From Loripinus fragilis (lineage: Eukaryota; Mollusca; Bivalvia; Lucinida; Lucinidae): a stretch of 64,000 bases of DNA. Under the pieces are notes generated by a model. The model did no database searches. It saw only the letters and a list, made by a program, of their open reading frames with translations, and was not told where the DNA came from. Position 1 is the stretch's first letter, and each line of letters opens with the position of its first letter. The stretch lies in assembly GCA_964019695.1 (NCBI GenBank), contig OZ026522.1, positions 73,129,601 to 73,193,600 of the forward strand. Direction: 5' to 3'. This document shows positions 47,301 to 50,484 of this stretch, piece by piece. The translations under genes were made by a program, and so were the position numbers.

Positions 47301-48703
47301 GGTGGGGTATGTGATTGTTAAGGATTTCTGTCAAGTAAGTATCTCATTTTCTTTGGCATGCTATATTAAATTGAAATCAAACCATTCTTGGAAATCGACT
47401 TTCATTTTCTGAAATAGGTCACTACTCATTATAAATTAATAGAAAATAGGGGGCGCTACAATGCACAATAATACAGAAACGAGACTGCTGCGAGCGTACC
47501 AACATTGAGTAAGTTAACAGAATCGATAACTAACAATTTTGCGCTGATTTTCAAAATTCAAACACCTACTTGTTTCTTATATTGTGCAAAATCCACTGTT
47601 AATGTTATTCTTATAATGTACTGAGTTTTTGAAAAAGTGCTGGCATCCCTTACCTAGTCATGGGGAGTATGACCAGTACGGGTTTTTTTTTTATAATATA
47701 TTCTCAACGTTTTAATAAGTTCGTCTCATCAATTTAACATCCGAAATTTATCGCAAAAACGTCATCACCCCTAACTCGTGAAAAGCATGCAAAATGGCTG
47801 CGATGTGCCGAAAAACAACAACAAGAACATAATATTACAGATTGCATTGATCGTGTCACAAAAACGAAGCCAATGGTAACATTTTTATAACTTTGGTTGT
47901 GTATGTAAAACACATGAAGAAGTCTGAATAGTTGGATTGTCAAAGAAACGAGTTTTTCCCAAAACAAAAGGGGATTCCATCACTGGTCAAGATAGAGCAC
48001 AAAAACACTGCGACTTTAGATTCAGCCAGTTCGAAAAAAAATCTAAAGTCGCAGTTCTGCAACTAGATTCCTTTAAGCTTTTTCTTCAATTATCTTTTAT
48101 TTTCAGAATGTTTGCCAAACTCGCTTTTGGACCTCTCAAATTTCCAATAAAAATCAACTGAAACCTTGATTCACTCAGCTGTGGTTTTCAGACTCCCTGC
48201 AAGCAATAAAATGGCAATAAAATCAAAATTATTTACTATAATTATAATTGTTCCACTTATCGATTTAAGTCTATGTAATGATATTAAATAAAAATTACTT
48301 ACGAAAAATCTTCACCGAGGATGAATTTGAAAAAATAAACTATGTAGGTTGGCGCTCGGCTCGGCAGGGGCTTTCAGACCCGACCCTGATTTTTGTTATC
48401 TCCACTCCACTTTAACCTATCATCTTTTATCCCCTACAGTATCATGCTTTTATCTTACATTGCTTGAATGCGTGCAACTGGCTAAAATGTCCGCGAGGGT
48501 GTATGGGAAAATGTATGCTGTAAGAATTTTCTTTCCGATAACTGGTAACTGTCGATTTCCAATGCGATTAAATCAAAATTGATTCATCAAAATCTATTTA
48601 GTCAGATTACCGTTTCTTTATCCATCAATAAGACCTTCATTCCCGGGCCACTTTCTTCAATCATTTTGCTAATATACTGCTTAATTGCTAAGATTACATT
48701 CAT
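2175..48703 (-). CDS. VPS45: VPS45, Sec1/Munc18-family vesicle fusion protein (3' part outside window)
   Basis: Nine exons on the minus strand join in frame to 367 residues with no stop. The product follows animal VPS45 almost block for block: N-terminus [12 protein letters not shown], then [38 protein letters not shown], the SM-family core [16 protein letters not shown] running into [11 protein letters not shown], then ESIADMK and [10 protein letters not shown]. Known family role: a cytosolic protein that binds the syntaxin-16/Tlg2 t-SNARE and promotes SNARE assembly in endosome to trans-Golgi traffic. The family is usually about 570 residues, so roughly 200 C-terminal residues are missing; I found no further exon in 1-2174. 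All introns have GT-AG ends. Introns are full of transposons, but the exons are intact, so the gene is probably functional. Identity rests on remembered family sequence, not a search. Confidence 0.96.
2494..2700. mobile_element. TA-flanked MITE family T, copy 1
   Basis: The termini CAGTAAAAACTGTCTTAAG and its complement carry TA on both sides. The centre is a second palindrome (GTATTGCAGAATGCTCC). CAGT termini and TA flanks are those of Tc1/mariner-pogo elements. It has no coding capacity. Confidence 0.75.
2738..2974. mobile_element. MITE family G (GAGCCGTGACATG termini), copy 1
   Basis: A roughly 235-bp repeat with inverted ends GAGCCGTGACATGTGATTTC and its complement. The internal block includes a CGCATATGCGCA-like palindrome. 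Other copies are at 6780, 8545, 17816, 19145, 21383 and 21925; partial traces are near 13740 and 60390. Confidence 0.75.
3055..3246 (+). mobile_element. tRNA-SINE family V, 5'-truncated copy
   Basis: Its body (GATTCATTCAAGAAGGGTTG ... AGTATGTGCACGAAGTACTG ... CTGACATGACCTTAGCTG) matches the complement of the full SINE at 18396-18718. The tRNA-like head is missing. Confidence 0.65.
3711..3760. repeat. Perfect 24-bp palindrome in intron 8
   Basis: Arms 3711-3734 and 3737-3760 are exact complements (AAAAAAGCTCTGAAAATGAC plus CAGT), separated by CA. A pre-mRNA here could form a 24-bp hairpin. I saw no other copy in the window. Confidence 0.9.
3867..3977 (-). CDS. VPS45: VPS45 exon 8 (residues 275-311)
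   Basis: This exon is 111 bp, phase 0/0, with acceptor TTTTCAG and donor GTAAAC. It encodes [20 protein letters not shown] and ends ESIADMK, which continues directly into AFIENYP of exon 9, as in other animals. Confidence 0.95.
4069..5090. mobile_element. Internal-tandem-repeat element family A, copy 1
   Basis: It starts CAAGAGGGCCCTAGGGCCCT ... CTCACCTGAG and ends in a hairpin AGCTCACCTTGAGCC/GGTTCAGGTGAACT followed by AA. Between them are about six degenerate units of roughly 145 bp, each with AGAGCTCTGG ... GGACCAGTGG. The same architecture recurs at 31058-33926. A hairpin just before CTAA resembles a Helitron 3' end, but no TC start was defined. Frames in it are short and not protein genes. 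Confidence 0.6.
5157..5291 (-). CDS. VPS45: VPS45 exon 7 (residues 230-274)
   Basis: This exon is 135 bp, phase 0/0, with donor GTGAGT. It begins [11 protein letters not shown] and ends AEHDEFYAN. Its acceptor (CTCCTTTTAG) is the innermost of twelve tandem near-copies of the same 3' splice site (see 5257-6120). Where most animals have a Gly after HELL it has Val: the codon boundary differs from the repeat copies, which read HELFG. Confidence 0.95.
5257..6120 (-). repeat. 75-bp tandem array of VPS45 exon 7 acceptor sites
   Basis: Twelve heads spaced exactly 75 bp apart: exon-intron junctions at 5291, 5366, 5441 and so on to 6116. On the minus strand each unit carries TTTAAC (branch-point-like), a CTCCTTTCAG acceptor and the exon-like TGGACATATCAAGCCATGG. 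The copies diverge from the true exon after about 33 bases and reach TAA 17 codons after the acceptor in the VPS45 frame. Because 75 is divisible by 3, other frames on both strands stay open for about 300 codons; these are not proteins. Unit identity is high, so expansion looks recent. Confidence 0.93.
6199..6403. mobile_element. MITE family T, copy 2
   Basis: The termini CAGTAAAACCTGTATAAAC and its complement are flanked by TA. It has the same inner palindrome (AGAATGCTCCCC/GGGGCATTCT) as the copy at 2494. Confidence 0.75.
6780..7016. mobile_element. MITE family G, copy 2
   Basis: The inverted ends are GAGCAGCGACATGAGATTTC and its diverged complement ending GTGGCTC. It ends 34 bp short of VPS45 exon 6. 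Confidence 0.75.
7051..7161 (-). CDS. VPS45: VPS45 exon 6 (residues 193-229)
   Basis: This exon is 111 bp, phase 0/0, with acceptor TGCCTTTCAG and donor GTAAGG. It encodes [16 protein letters not shown], then [21 protein letters not shown] in two blocks, the hallmark SM-protein motif. A GAGCC-type MITE ends 34 bp beyond the donor side (6780-7016). Confidence 0.95.
7422..7492. repeat. Diverged palindrome related to MITE family P
   Basis: Two 30-bp arms (7422-7451, 7463-7492) match at 28 of 30 positions. The outer part AACATATGTTGTTGGT is that of family P, but the inner GAACCGTCTC core is replaced by another sequence that is still self-complementary. Confidence 0.75.
7713..7940. mobile_element. 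TA-flanked MITE, TIR CGCTGAGCAAAAG
   Basis: The inverted ends CGCTGAGCAAAAGTTCTAAT and CACTGAACAAAATTTCTAAT (complement) are flanked by TA at 7711-7712 and 7941-7942. 228 bp, noncoding, mariner-like by its target site. Confidence 0.65.
8070..8519. mobile_element. Foldback MITE with roughly 110-bp arms
   Basis: The left arm (GCTAGAGAACGATACTCC ... CAGTCGATGAGTGCACAGAA ... AGCTGTTAAAAA) pairs with the right arm near 8410-8519. Internal 240 bp AT-rich, no coding frame. Confidence 0.65.
8545..9000. mobile_element. MITE family G, copy 3, interrupted by a SINE
   Basis: GAGCCGTGACCTGAG at the left and CATGGCTC at the right bound a copy split at the AGGCTCAGGC motif by the SINE at 8602-8810. Confidence 0.75.
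8602..8810 (-). mobile_element. tRNA-derived SINE family B, inserted in MITE G
   Basis: The minus strand reads a tRNA-like head (A box like TGGCTCAGTGG, B box GGTTTGAGCC) and a body ending in a T-rich CAAACAAAA tail. AGGCTCAGGC at 8592-8601 and 8811-8820 is its target duplication. Being inside MITE G, it is younger than that MITE copy. Confidence 0.8.
9167..9262 (-). mobile_element. SINE family B, 3' fragment
   Basis: Only the 3' body is present (TTTGATTTGATTCTTTACGT ... GGTTGAACCAGTACTAAGCT), with no tRNA-like head. Confidence 0.65.
9499..9695. mobile_element. MITE family T, copy 3
   Basis: It begins CAGTAAAACCTGTGTAAAAT after TA and ends ACATGTTTTACTG. The right TA is lost and the inner palindrome partly deleted. 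Confidence 0.65.
10169..10366 (+). mobile_element. SINE family B with 10-bp target duplication
   Basis: The head CAGTGACTCAGTGGTAGAG carries the A box, GGTTCCAGCCT a mutated B box, and the tail is AATCAAATCAAACAAAAT. ATGCATTAGA flanks both ends (10159-10168, 10367-10376), proving a retrotransposed insertion. It lies in intron 5, about 115 bp from exon 5. Confidence 0.85.
10483..10620 (-). CDS. VPS45: VPS45 exon 5 (residues 147-192)
   Basis: This exon is 138 bp, phase 0/0, with acceptor ATTTTCAG and donor GTAAGT. The correct frame encodes [16 protein letters not shown], then [13 protein letters not shown] and [11 protein letters not shown] different open frame crosses this exon but has no family match. 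Confidence 0.94.
10826..10978. repeat. Microsatellite (TGAC)n then (CACT)n
   Basis: About 35 bp of ACTGACTG repeats grade through GCTTGCT into roughly 100 bp of nearly pure ACTC repeats, ending ACTCGCTTACTT. Length is likely polymorphic. Confidence 0.95.
10990..11062. mobile_element. Palindromic repeat family W, copy 1
   Basis: An imperfect palindrome of the type CAAACAGTGCAGACCC-TGATGAAATGC, complement on the right. Other copies are near 16083, 17095, 18926 and, partial, 18290. Confidence 0.5.
11061..15035. mobile_element. Large imperfect foldback element with roughly 500-bp inverted arms
   Basis: The left arm (11061-11580) begins TAGTGCAGGCCCCTGTGT and the complement of the right arm (14510-15035) begins TAGTGTAGGCCGCTGTGT. 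The arms share TTTTTGGTAAAAGTG, AAAAAGATGTTTACAATTTT, CRE-like GTCACGGTGACGTC blocks, TTAGCTCTCTG and GTTAACTACGTTACCC. The 2.9-kb middle is AT-rich and has no long reading frame. No clear target duplication. The superfamily is unknown to me. A 143-codon frame across the right arm (14607-15038, plus) is a by-product of the arm. Confidence 0.7.
15270..15410. mobile_element. Palindromic MITE family P, copy 2
   Basis: The core CTCAAAACAACCGTCTCACC/GAGACGGTTCTTTTGAG is flanked by ACATATGTT on both sides and by TTTTCTTA/TAAGAAA. A 16-bp tandem duplication (TGGGGGCCTGTATC) follows at 15409-15438. Confidence 0.7.
15440..16080. other. No recognised gene or repeat
   Basis: AT-rich intron 4 sequence. 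Short open frames only (up to 81 codons), without a start context or family resemblance. Confidence 0.5.
16083..16165. mobile_element. Palindromic repeat family W, copy 2
   Basis: TTAGCAAACAGTGTAGACCC ... TGATGAAATGCCGC pairs with GCATTTCATCTGG ... CACTGTTTGCTAA. The clearest copy of the family. Confidence 0.65.
16387..16654. mobile_element. MITE family C (CATGCGCGGATC termini), copy 1
   Basis: It begins CATGCGCGGATC and ends GGATCCGCACATG. The interior is rich in GGGGTCC/GGACCCC and contains GCGAAACGCCATTTA. It is homologous to 43215-43519. Confidence 0.7.
16967..17066. repeat. Perfect 50-bp tandem duplication
   Basis: Two identical copies starting TGTTTGCAAAGGTTATTAGC and ending AATTATAATAA. 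The first overlaps the end of a family repeat also seen at 450-740. Confidence 0.85.
17095..17165. mobile_element. Palindromic repeat family W, copy 3
   Basis: TTTGGCAAACAGTAAATGCC pairs with the complement of CACCAGGGTCTACACTATTT GCTAA on the right; diverged. Confidence 0.5.
17816..18042. mobile_element. MITE family G, copy 4
   Basis: It begins GAGCCACTCCATGTGATTTC and ends TTTCATGTCACGGCTC. Inner CATATGCGCAGG palindromic centre intact. Confidence 0.75.
18396..18718 (-). mobile_element. tRNA-SINE family V, full copy
   Basis: The minus strand begins with a tRNA-like head: A box TAGCGCAGTCGG and B box GAGTTCGATCCCGGC. The body matches 3055-3246 and a (CAAA)n tail ends at 18396. Flanks GGATATGATTGATT (18381-18394) and GGATTTGATTGAGT (from 18719) are an aged target duplication. 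The anticodon region carries an 18-bp tandem duplication (CGTGTCTGGCTACAGATG then CGTGTCTGACTGCAGATC). Confidence 0.8.
18926..19010. mobile_element. Palindromic repeat family W, copy 4
   Basis: CTGCAAACAGTGCAGACC with TGATGAAATGCAGC, complemented by GCATTCCATCAGGGTCTGCA and CTGTTTGCTAA. Confidence 0.6.
19145..20678. mobile_element. MITE family G, copy 5, split by a 1.3-kb element
   Basis: The left end (GAGCCGTGACATGAGATTTC to about 19194) and the right part (20487-20678, ending TGTTGTGGCTC) are halves of one MITE G. They flank the element at 19195-20486. Confidence 0.7.
19195..20486. mobile_element. Internal-tandem-repeat element, TTATATCCCC/GGGGGATAA ends
   Basis: It contains at least four units of TTTGATATGCAACATGAC ... 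TTTTGACCCCACCCC. It starts near TTATATCCCCTGACG and ends ATATCCCTCCAACTTAGTTG GGGGATAAC, a terminal hairpin preceded by GGACAGACGG-type sequence. Frames are repeat-derived. No transposase seen, so probably non-autonomous. Confidence 0.55.
21000..21077. repeat. Inverted repeat in intron 4
   Basis: GGAAGTTTATG ... AAAATATCGC pairs with GTGATATTTT ... CATAAACTTC, giving a roughly 30-bp imperfect stem 180 bp from exon 4. Confidence 0.6.
21255..21323 (-). CDS. VPS45: VPS45 exon 4 (residues 124-146)
   Basis: This exon is only 69 bp, phase 0/0, with acceptor CATTGCAG and donor GTAGGT. It encodes [14 protein letters not shown] followed by TLNIVGCYQ, matching the family's block between EVQ and the Asn-Trp of exon 5. 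Confidence 0.93.
21383..21555. mobile_element. MITE family G, copy 6 (one end missing)
   Basis: It begins inside the element at GCAGCCTCCTTTTAAGC and ends TTTCATGCACTGGCTC. 60 bp from exon 4. Confidence 0.65.
21598..21797 (+). mobile_element. SINE family B
   Basis: GGAGCACAGTGGCTGAGTGG head, GGTTTGAGCCTCACC B box, tail CAAATCAAACAAACAAAC. Target duplication not clear. Confidence 0.75.
21925..22161. mobile_element. MITE family G, copy 7
   Basis: CGCGACATGAGATTTCCAAC at the left and ATCACATGTCCCGGCTC at the right; interior colinear with the other copies. Confidence 0.7.
22480..22630 (-). mobile_element. SINE family B, old copy
   Basis: TTGAACCAGTACTAAGC, AAGGACACAACACAGTG and ATTGAGTCAC correspond to the family but with many changes. 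Confidence 0.5.
22690..22850. mobile_element. Palindromic MITE family P, copy 3
   Basis: Cleanest core: CTCAAAAGAACCGTCTCAAT followed by GAGACGGTTCTTTTGAG, flanked by ACATATGTTGTGGGT and CACCCAAAACATATG. It lies just beyond exon 3's donor side (exon at 22866). Confidence 0.75.
22866..22945 (-). CDS. VPS45: VPS45 exon 3 (residues 97-123)
   Basis: This exon is 80 bp. It completes a Tyr codon split with exon 2, then encodes [19 protein letters not shown] and EVVREVQ. A second AG seven bases further in (TTTCAG) could be taken for the acceptor, but only ATTGTAG keeps the frame and restores the family's YFSNVI. A MITE starts 23 bp upstream of this acceptor (22968). Confidence 0.93.
22968..23234. 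mobile_element. TA-flanked MITE, TIR CAGTACAGCCCCTTCATAAC
   Basis: CAGTACAGCCCCTTCATAAC and the complement of TTATTAAGGGACTGTACTG bound 267 bp with TA on both sides. The interior has a second inverted block (ATAACACRG). Pogo/Tigger-like ends. It starts 23 bp from the VPS45 exon 3 acceptor. Confidence 0.75.
23498..24095. other. No recognised gene; G/T-rich stretch
   Basis: A T-rich and G-rich low-complexity run (about 23537-23585) then AT-rich intron 2 sequence. Reading frames here are low-complexity artefacts. Confidence 0.5.
24101..25683. mobile_element. Internal-tandem-repeat element family A2
   Basis: It starts near ATGATCGCTCACCTGGGAGC and ends TTAGCTCACCGAAAGCC/GGCTCAGGTGAG. Inside are about seven units of 155-177 bp marked by CAAGGGCAGCTAACTC ... 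GTCCTTGTTACCTGCAAG ... GAGTGCTCACAACATT. The ends resemble family A but the unit differs, so element ends and cargo repeats seem to be exchanged. Confidence 0.6.
25860..26886. mobile_element. Repeat element with TATACCCCCGG ends, SINE-interrupted
   Basis: Left end CATACCCCCGGCGG, right end CTTCGTACCGGGGGTATAAT, the latter in a terminal hairpin. Interior has three degenerate units (AATCCTAAATCAAGTAGTT, TGACAGAAG...). A SINE lies in its left end. Confidence 0.5.
25887..26084 (-). mobile_element. SINE family B
   Basis: The tail TTTTTTGTTTGATTTGATTC at the left and the head AGTCAAGCACTCTACCACTG AGCCACTGC at the right. Complete by comparison with 10169-10366. Confidence 0.75.
26888..27071. mobile_element. 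MITE family T, copy 4
   Basis: CAGTAAAACCTGTGTAAAAG at the left and AAACAGGTTTTACTG at the right, TA on both sides (26886-26887, 27072-27073). Its edge is 16 bp from VPS45 exon 2. Confidence 0.75.
27088..27283 (-). CDS. VPS45: VPS45 exon 2 (residues 32-96 plus 1 nt)
   Basis: This exon is 196 bp, phase 0 to phase 1, with acceptor ACTTTTCAG and donor GTAAGA. It encodes [43 protein letters not shown] and [11 protein letters not shown]-flanked MITE ends only 16 bp beyond the donor (26888-27071). Confidence 0.95.
27530..27620. repeat. Imperfect palindrome
   Basis: GTAGGATAGAAAAATCCGTC and the complement of GACAGATTTTTCTGTCCTAC are inverted around a GC-richer centre (TCGCAGAGTGATGAC). Probably a small MITE. 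Confidence 0.5.
27838..28480. mobile_element. Element family D, truncated copy
   Basis: Starts with hairpin CACTTTTTAAAAAGTG then GGGGATATAGTTATTGCCTC. The interior repeats CCCCCAGCACCCCCAAGTCC and TTTGATATGCCACATGA, as in 33927-35006. It breaks off at a run of 22 C (about 28457-28479) that may be an assembly weak point. Confidence 0.55.
28523..28946. mobile_element. Foldback MITE, arms about 130 bp
   Basis: AGTGTAAAAG ... TTTACCGTTGCTTTGGTAAC AAAAATG and the complement of CATTTTTGTCACCATAGCAA CGGTAAAATTTT form arms around 120 bp. Confidence 0.6.
29030..29175. repeat. Palindrome that served as target of the next element
   Basis: GAGTCTTCTCTGAGGGTTTA and CTTTATTTTGATATTA are mirrored as complement by TATCAAAATAGAAAAGTCAC and ATCAGAGAAGACTTGGATTA. 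The foldback at 29181 is inserted at its right edge. Confidence 0.55.
29181..30904. mobile_element. Foldback transposon, roughly 500-bp inverted arms, TSD TAGTG
   Basis: 1724 bp bounded by CACGGGTGGTAAACC and its exact complement, flanked by TAGTG (29176-29180, 30905-30909). The arms (29181-29690, 30400-30904) are nearly identical and carry repeated GTGGTAGTTTC motifs at both arm ends. The 0.7-kb middle has no convincing protein (a 71-codon minus frame at 29827-30042 is unrecognised). Reading frames in the arms are mirrored, not genes. A 5-bp duplication and CAC terminus recall Transib, but no transposase is present. Confidence 0.85.
32048..32988. mobile_element. hAT-superfamily non-autonomous element, TSD CCAGAGGA
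   Basis: Ends CAGGGTTGGCAT and ATGCCAACCCTG with a perfect 8-bp duplication CCAGAGGA (32040-32047, 32989-32996), the classic hAT signature. Subterminal inverted blocks AAACCCGGGT. 941 bp and AT-rich inside, no transposase frame. Confidence 0.9.
33307..33507 (-). mobile_element. SINE family B with perfect 13-bp target duplication
   Basis: TGAAGTTATTTTG occurs at 33294-33306 and 33508-33520. The minus strand reads a tRNA-like head (GAGCGCAGTGGCTCAGTGG), B box GGTTCGAGCC and body. The intact B box and perfect duplication make it one of the youngest SINEs here. Confidence 0.9.
35007..35847. other. No recognised gene
   Basis: Intron 1 sequence with two overlapping minus-strand frames of about 82 codons (35224-35575) and one of 90 (35569-35841). 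None matches a family I know or has clear splice sites. Confidence 0.45.
35848..36027. mobile_element. Palindromic MITE family P, copy 4, full length
   Basis: Shows the outer ends: TCCAGATAAG at the left, CTTATCTGGA at the right. Core AAAAGAACCGTCTCAATGAG ACAGTTCTTTTGAG, flanked by ACATATGTT and ACACATGTT. About 180 bp, all palindromic. Confidence 0.75.
36028..38603. other. No recognised gene; small repeats
   Basis: A 130-codon plus frame at 36064-36453 is rich in Phe and Ala from TTT/GCG runs and overlaps a mirrored frame on the other strand. A TTGGGTATTT motif repeats three to four times near 38250-38335. No splice-supported exon was seen. Confidence 0.45.
38604..38831 (+). repeat. CpG-rich dispersed repeat, plus copy
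   Basis: A block with GAAGGTTCTATGAATTTCG, AAAGGATTAAAATTCACGG, AATCCATGCGAAGTTTC and many CpGs. The complement of 44976-45182 has the same order of blocks (GAAGGTTCTATAAACCCCG, GATTTTTAATCC, TTCACGG). A 92-codon frame crosses it but is not conserved in the other copy. Confidence 0.6.
38831..38930. repeat. 29-bp tandem duplication
   Basis: CTTGTCACTCTGATTGAAAG followed by AAAAGAA occurs twice in a row, starting near 38856 and 38885. Confidence 0.7.
39740..41500. repeat. Two diverged direct repeats of about 650-700 bp
   Basis: 39750-40430 and 40905-41490 share, in order, TATGGTCTTTGTTTRTTTTG, CCAGTAAGCA, AACGTCGACTCTAATCTAGATC / GCGTCGACCCTGATCTAGATC (split), CACTATCACAAAACATCGAC and TGTCAAATAA. 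The second copy carries a SINE B remnant. Reading frames (up to 104 codons) are not shared between the copies. Confidence 0.65.
41060..41195 (-). mobile_element. SINE family B, old copy
   Basis: Complement order CAGTCATGTCGAGACTTGG, ATGTCTTGCCCAAGGACACA, GAGTCTCGAACTAGCAACC. Diverged but colinear. Confidence 0.5.
41757..41860. mobile_element. MITE family P, copy 5 (half)
   Basis: CATCTCATTGAGACGGTTCT TTTGAGCACC with a decayed left arm and GTTGAGAAATAAAAC at the right. Confidence 0.55.
41870..43214. other. No recognised gene
   Basis: Intron 1 sequence. A perfect 10-bp hairpin CAGACTGCGG/ATGCGCAGTCTG near 42058-42079, and a copy of the GATCTGGATCCAAACTG repeat at 42720-42790. Open frames of 82 and 107 codons were not recognised. 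Confidence 0.45.
43215..43519. mobile_element. MITE family C, copy 2, TSD AGAAG
   Basis: CATGTGCGGATCCAGAGGG at the left and CCTTCTGGATCCGCGCATG at the right, flanked by AGAAG (43210-43214, 43520-43524). The centre holds a perfect palindrome GCGAAACGCCATTTAAA and complement. Confidence 0.75.
43590..43790. mobile_element. MITE family C, partial third copy
   Basis: GGCGGATCCAGGAATTG, GGGGGTCCGGGAC and the terminal CCTGGAGGGGATGGGGTCCG match the family in part. Contains G runs. Confidence 0.45.
43835..44420. repeat. Tandem array, about 4.5 units of 105-140 bp
   Basis: Each unit carries TAAATGCACTTATGTTTTGA, CTCTGGCGAGACTGCT, CAGACTCGTCTGAG, TTGCTCGCACATG and ACCACCGTCGATTGCGTG. Units start near 43835, 43976, 44106, 44239 and 44350. 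Open frames in both strands follow the repeat and are not proteins. Confidence 0.75.
44421..44975. other. No recognised gene
   Basis: AT-rich intron 1 sequence without a frame or repeat I can name. Confidence 0.4.
44976..45182 (-). repeat. CpG-rich dispersed repeat, minus copy
   Basis: Inverted partner of 38604-38831, 6.4 kb away. CpG-dense (CGCGAGTCGCGGGT type) in an otherwise CpG-poor background. Confidence 0.6.
45556..45762 (+). repeat. Inverted repeat arm, left
   Basis: GGTCGGGTCTGAAAGCCCCT GCCGAGCCGAG then TTTATTATTCAA ... GATAAGTGGAACA-like sequence. Complementary to 48198-48400, 2.4 kb away. Confidence 0.65.
45763..48197. other. Spacer between inverted arms; no recognised gene
   Basis: 2.4 kb of AT-rich sequence with no frame over 80 codons that I recognise. 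A region near 47150-47210 has TTTGGCGGGAAA, CACGTGA and GTCCGCCATGTTGG, which look like promoter motifs (E2F, E-box), but the ATG on the minus strand opens only 12 codons. Confidence 0.4.
48006..48055. repeat. Hairpin, 15-bp perfect stem
   Basis: CTGCGACTTTAGATT pairs with AATCTAAAGTCGCAG around about 20 bases. Lies inside intron 1, 560 bp from exon 1. Confidence 0.75.
48198..48400 (-). repeat. Inverted repeat arm, right
   Basis: The complement reads CAGGGTCGGGTCTGAAAGCC, CCTGCCGAGCCGAGCG, GATAAGTGGAACAATTATAA and TTTTATTGCCATTT, matching the left arm in order. Confidence 0.65.
48611..48703 (-). CDS. VPS45: VPS45 exon 1, coding part with start codon (residues 1-31)
   Basis: The exon encodes [20 protein letters not shown] then [11 protein letters not shown], the canonical VPS45 N-terminus, and ends at donor GTAATC in phase 0, so it joins exon 2 (TTVVSM) with exactly the family length. 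The ATG is at 48703-48701. It lies 21.3 kb from exon 2, and no other copy of this exon was seen in between. Confidence 0.94.
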
Positions 48704-48870
48704 TTTGACGTGTATTTTTTTATTTATTTATTTTGCGGAAGAGACTTTTTTTACAATGCTAGTTATACGACAGCCGTGTACATCGGTGCATATAAAACCG
48801 GAATAGACCGGAATAAACCGGACCCGAATGTGCCTCCATAACCGGAATGGACATCAAAATTATTTTATAA
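48704..48870 (-). promoter_or_regulatory. Probable VPS45 5' UTR/proximal promoter with ACCGGAA cluster
   Basis: Three ACCGGAA motifs and one ACCGGAC lie between about 48796 and 48847, some 95-145 bp upstream of the VPS45 start codon. ACCGGAA is the core of ETS-factor sites common in housekeeping promoters. No TATA box is placed for the minus strand. Promoter function is inferred from position only. Confidence 0.3.
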
Positions 48871-49786
48871 TTTTACCCTTATTTATCTATCTATCTTCTG
48901 TTACTCAGGCGATTGTAATTGTAACTGTATATTGTAGATTCCGCCTTCTAAGACGCACCTCCTCTTGGAGTAGTAAGGGCTCTCAGGTCTCAAAAATATA
49001 TTGTGATAGAAACCTATACCAGATTTCATTATGTTTGCAATATATTTGCTATTTAATTAGCTTTCTTCATCAGATATATTTGTATATATCCTTTGACTTA
49101 GAAATACTTTGTTTTGGACACTAATATGATATTTATACCCCAGTATCACTCCAGCATTGATATCACCACATTATATTGAAATATAATGTGATCTTAATCA
49201 ATGGGAAGCATTTGTGACATAGACATAGAAGAATTATTTAACGTCGAATATGATAAACATCAAACATAAGCCCTGTAGGGCTTTTACTTCGACAAACATA
49301 TGAAAAAGATATAACAAATATCACAGTGCATGCAACATAAAACAAATTTAAAGTCATTATTAACATTATATACACATTTTTAGGTTAAAGATTTAAAAAT
49401 ATATATGGAAAAACATAGATGTTTGATTAAGACTATAGATATGGAAAGGACTTATGTATACATAAAATTTAATAAAATATGTTTTTTAGACTAGGTTTGA
49501 AAAATAGAATTTAAATTTAGAAAAATAAAAATATTTTCTGTAAGATACTTAAAAACTATCACATTTACTGCACTAAATGACATCCTTGGTATTATCTCAA
49601 GGACTGGCTTACCTAAGCGAAAAATAAGGAATACACAAACAGTCAAAAATAACATAAGAACAGCAGATAAACTAAAAGTAAGCAGAAACTGAACAGAAAA
49701 AATATCCTCAATCAGGTCGAGCATAGAGGACATCCACATATGGGGCTGTCCCAGTTATGGATCAACCTTCGGAACTGGGGGTATGA

Positions 49787-50480
49787 TTATGCAACCCGCA
49801 TCTCATTTGGAAGGCTGTTCCATACCCGGGCCGCCTCTGACCTGAAGGACCTAAGCCCATACCTGGTTGTATTTACCCGTGGGACTTCCGCCTGTTTCTC
49901 TGCCCTGAAATTATAAGTTGACGTTTTAATTTCTACAAGGTCATTTATATATTCTGGTGACATCTTGTTTACAATTTTGAAAACCTCACATGACATTTGC
50001 GTTATCCTACGTACATGAAGAGGCTGTGTGTTTGTTGATTTGAGCAGGTCATTAAGACTTGATGTATGGTCATTATTTATGAATCTCAATGCCCTCTCTT
50101 GAACTTTTTCGAGTTTGTTTGTGCTTGATGCACTACAAAATGCCAAGCAAGGGGACAGTAGCTAAAATTTGAGGCTATAAAAGAGTTATAAATTGCAAGT
50201 TTTCCTTGCTTTGTTAAAAATCCACCCAAACGTTTTAAAACTGCTAACTGTTTAGAGGCTTTTTTTGCAAATTTCAGAAACATGGGCATCAAATTTAAGC
50301 ATATAGTCAATATTGATACCTAGCAAGGTAACACTGTCATCACATTTGATATTTGTTTGGCCAATTTGAAAAGACTCGATGTTGTCATGAGTCTTTTTAC
50401 CAATACAAATGGCTTGGAATTTGTCAGGGTTTGCTTTCATTAAATTTTGGTCAAACCATGATATGAGAATTTGACTCTCT
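49787..50480 (-). pseudogene. LINE 1 reverse transcriptase, C-terminal part
   Basis: Segments in three frames: QILISWFDQNLMKANPDKFQ to VSEICKKS, a frameshift, KRLGGFLTKQGKLAIYNSFI, a frameshift, then STNKLEKVQERALRFINN to the end. This is the thumb and tail region of LINE reverse transcriptases. Confidence 0.75.
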
Positions 50481-50484
50481 TGTT

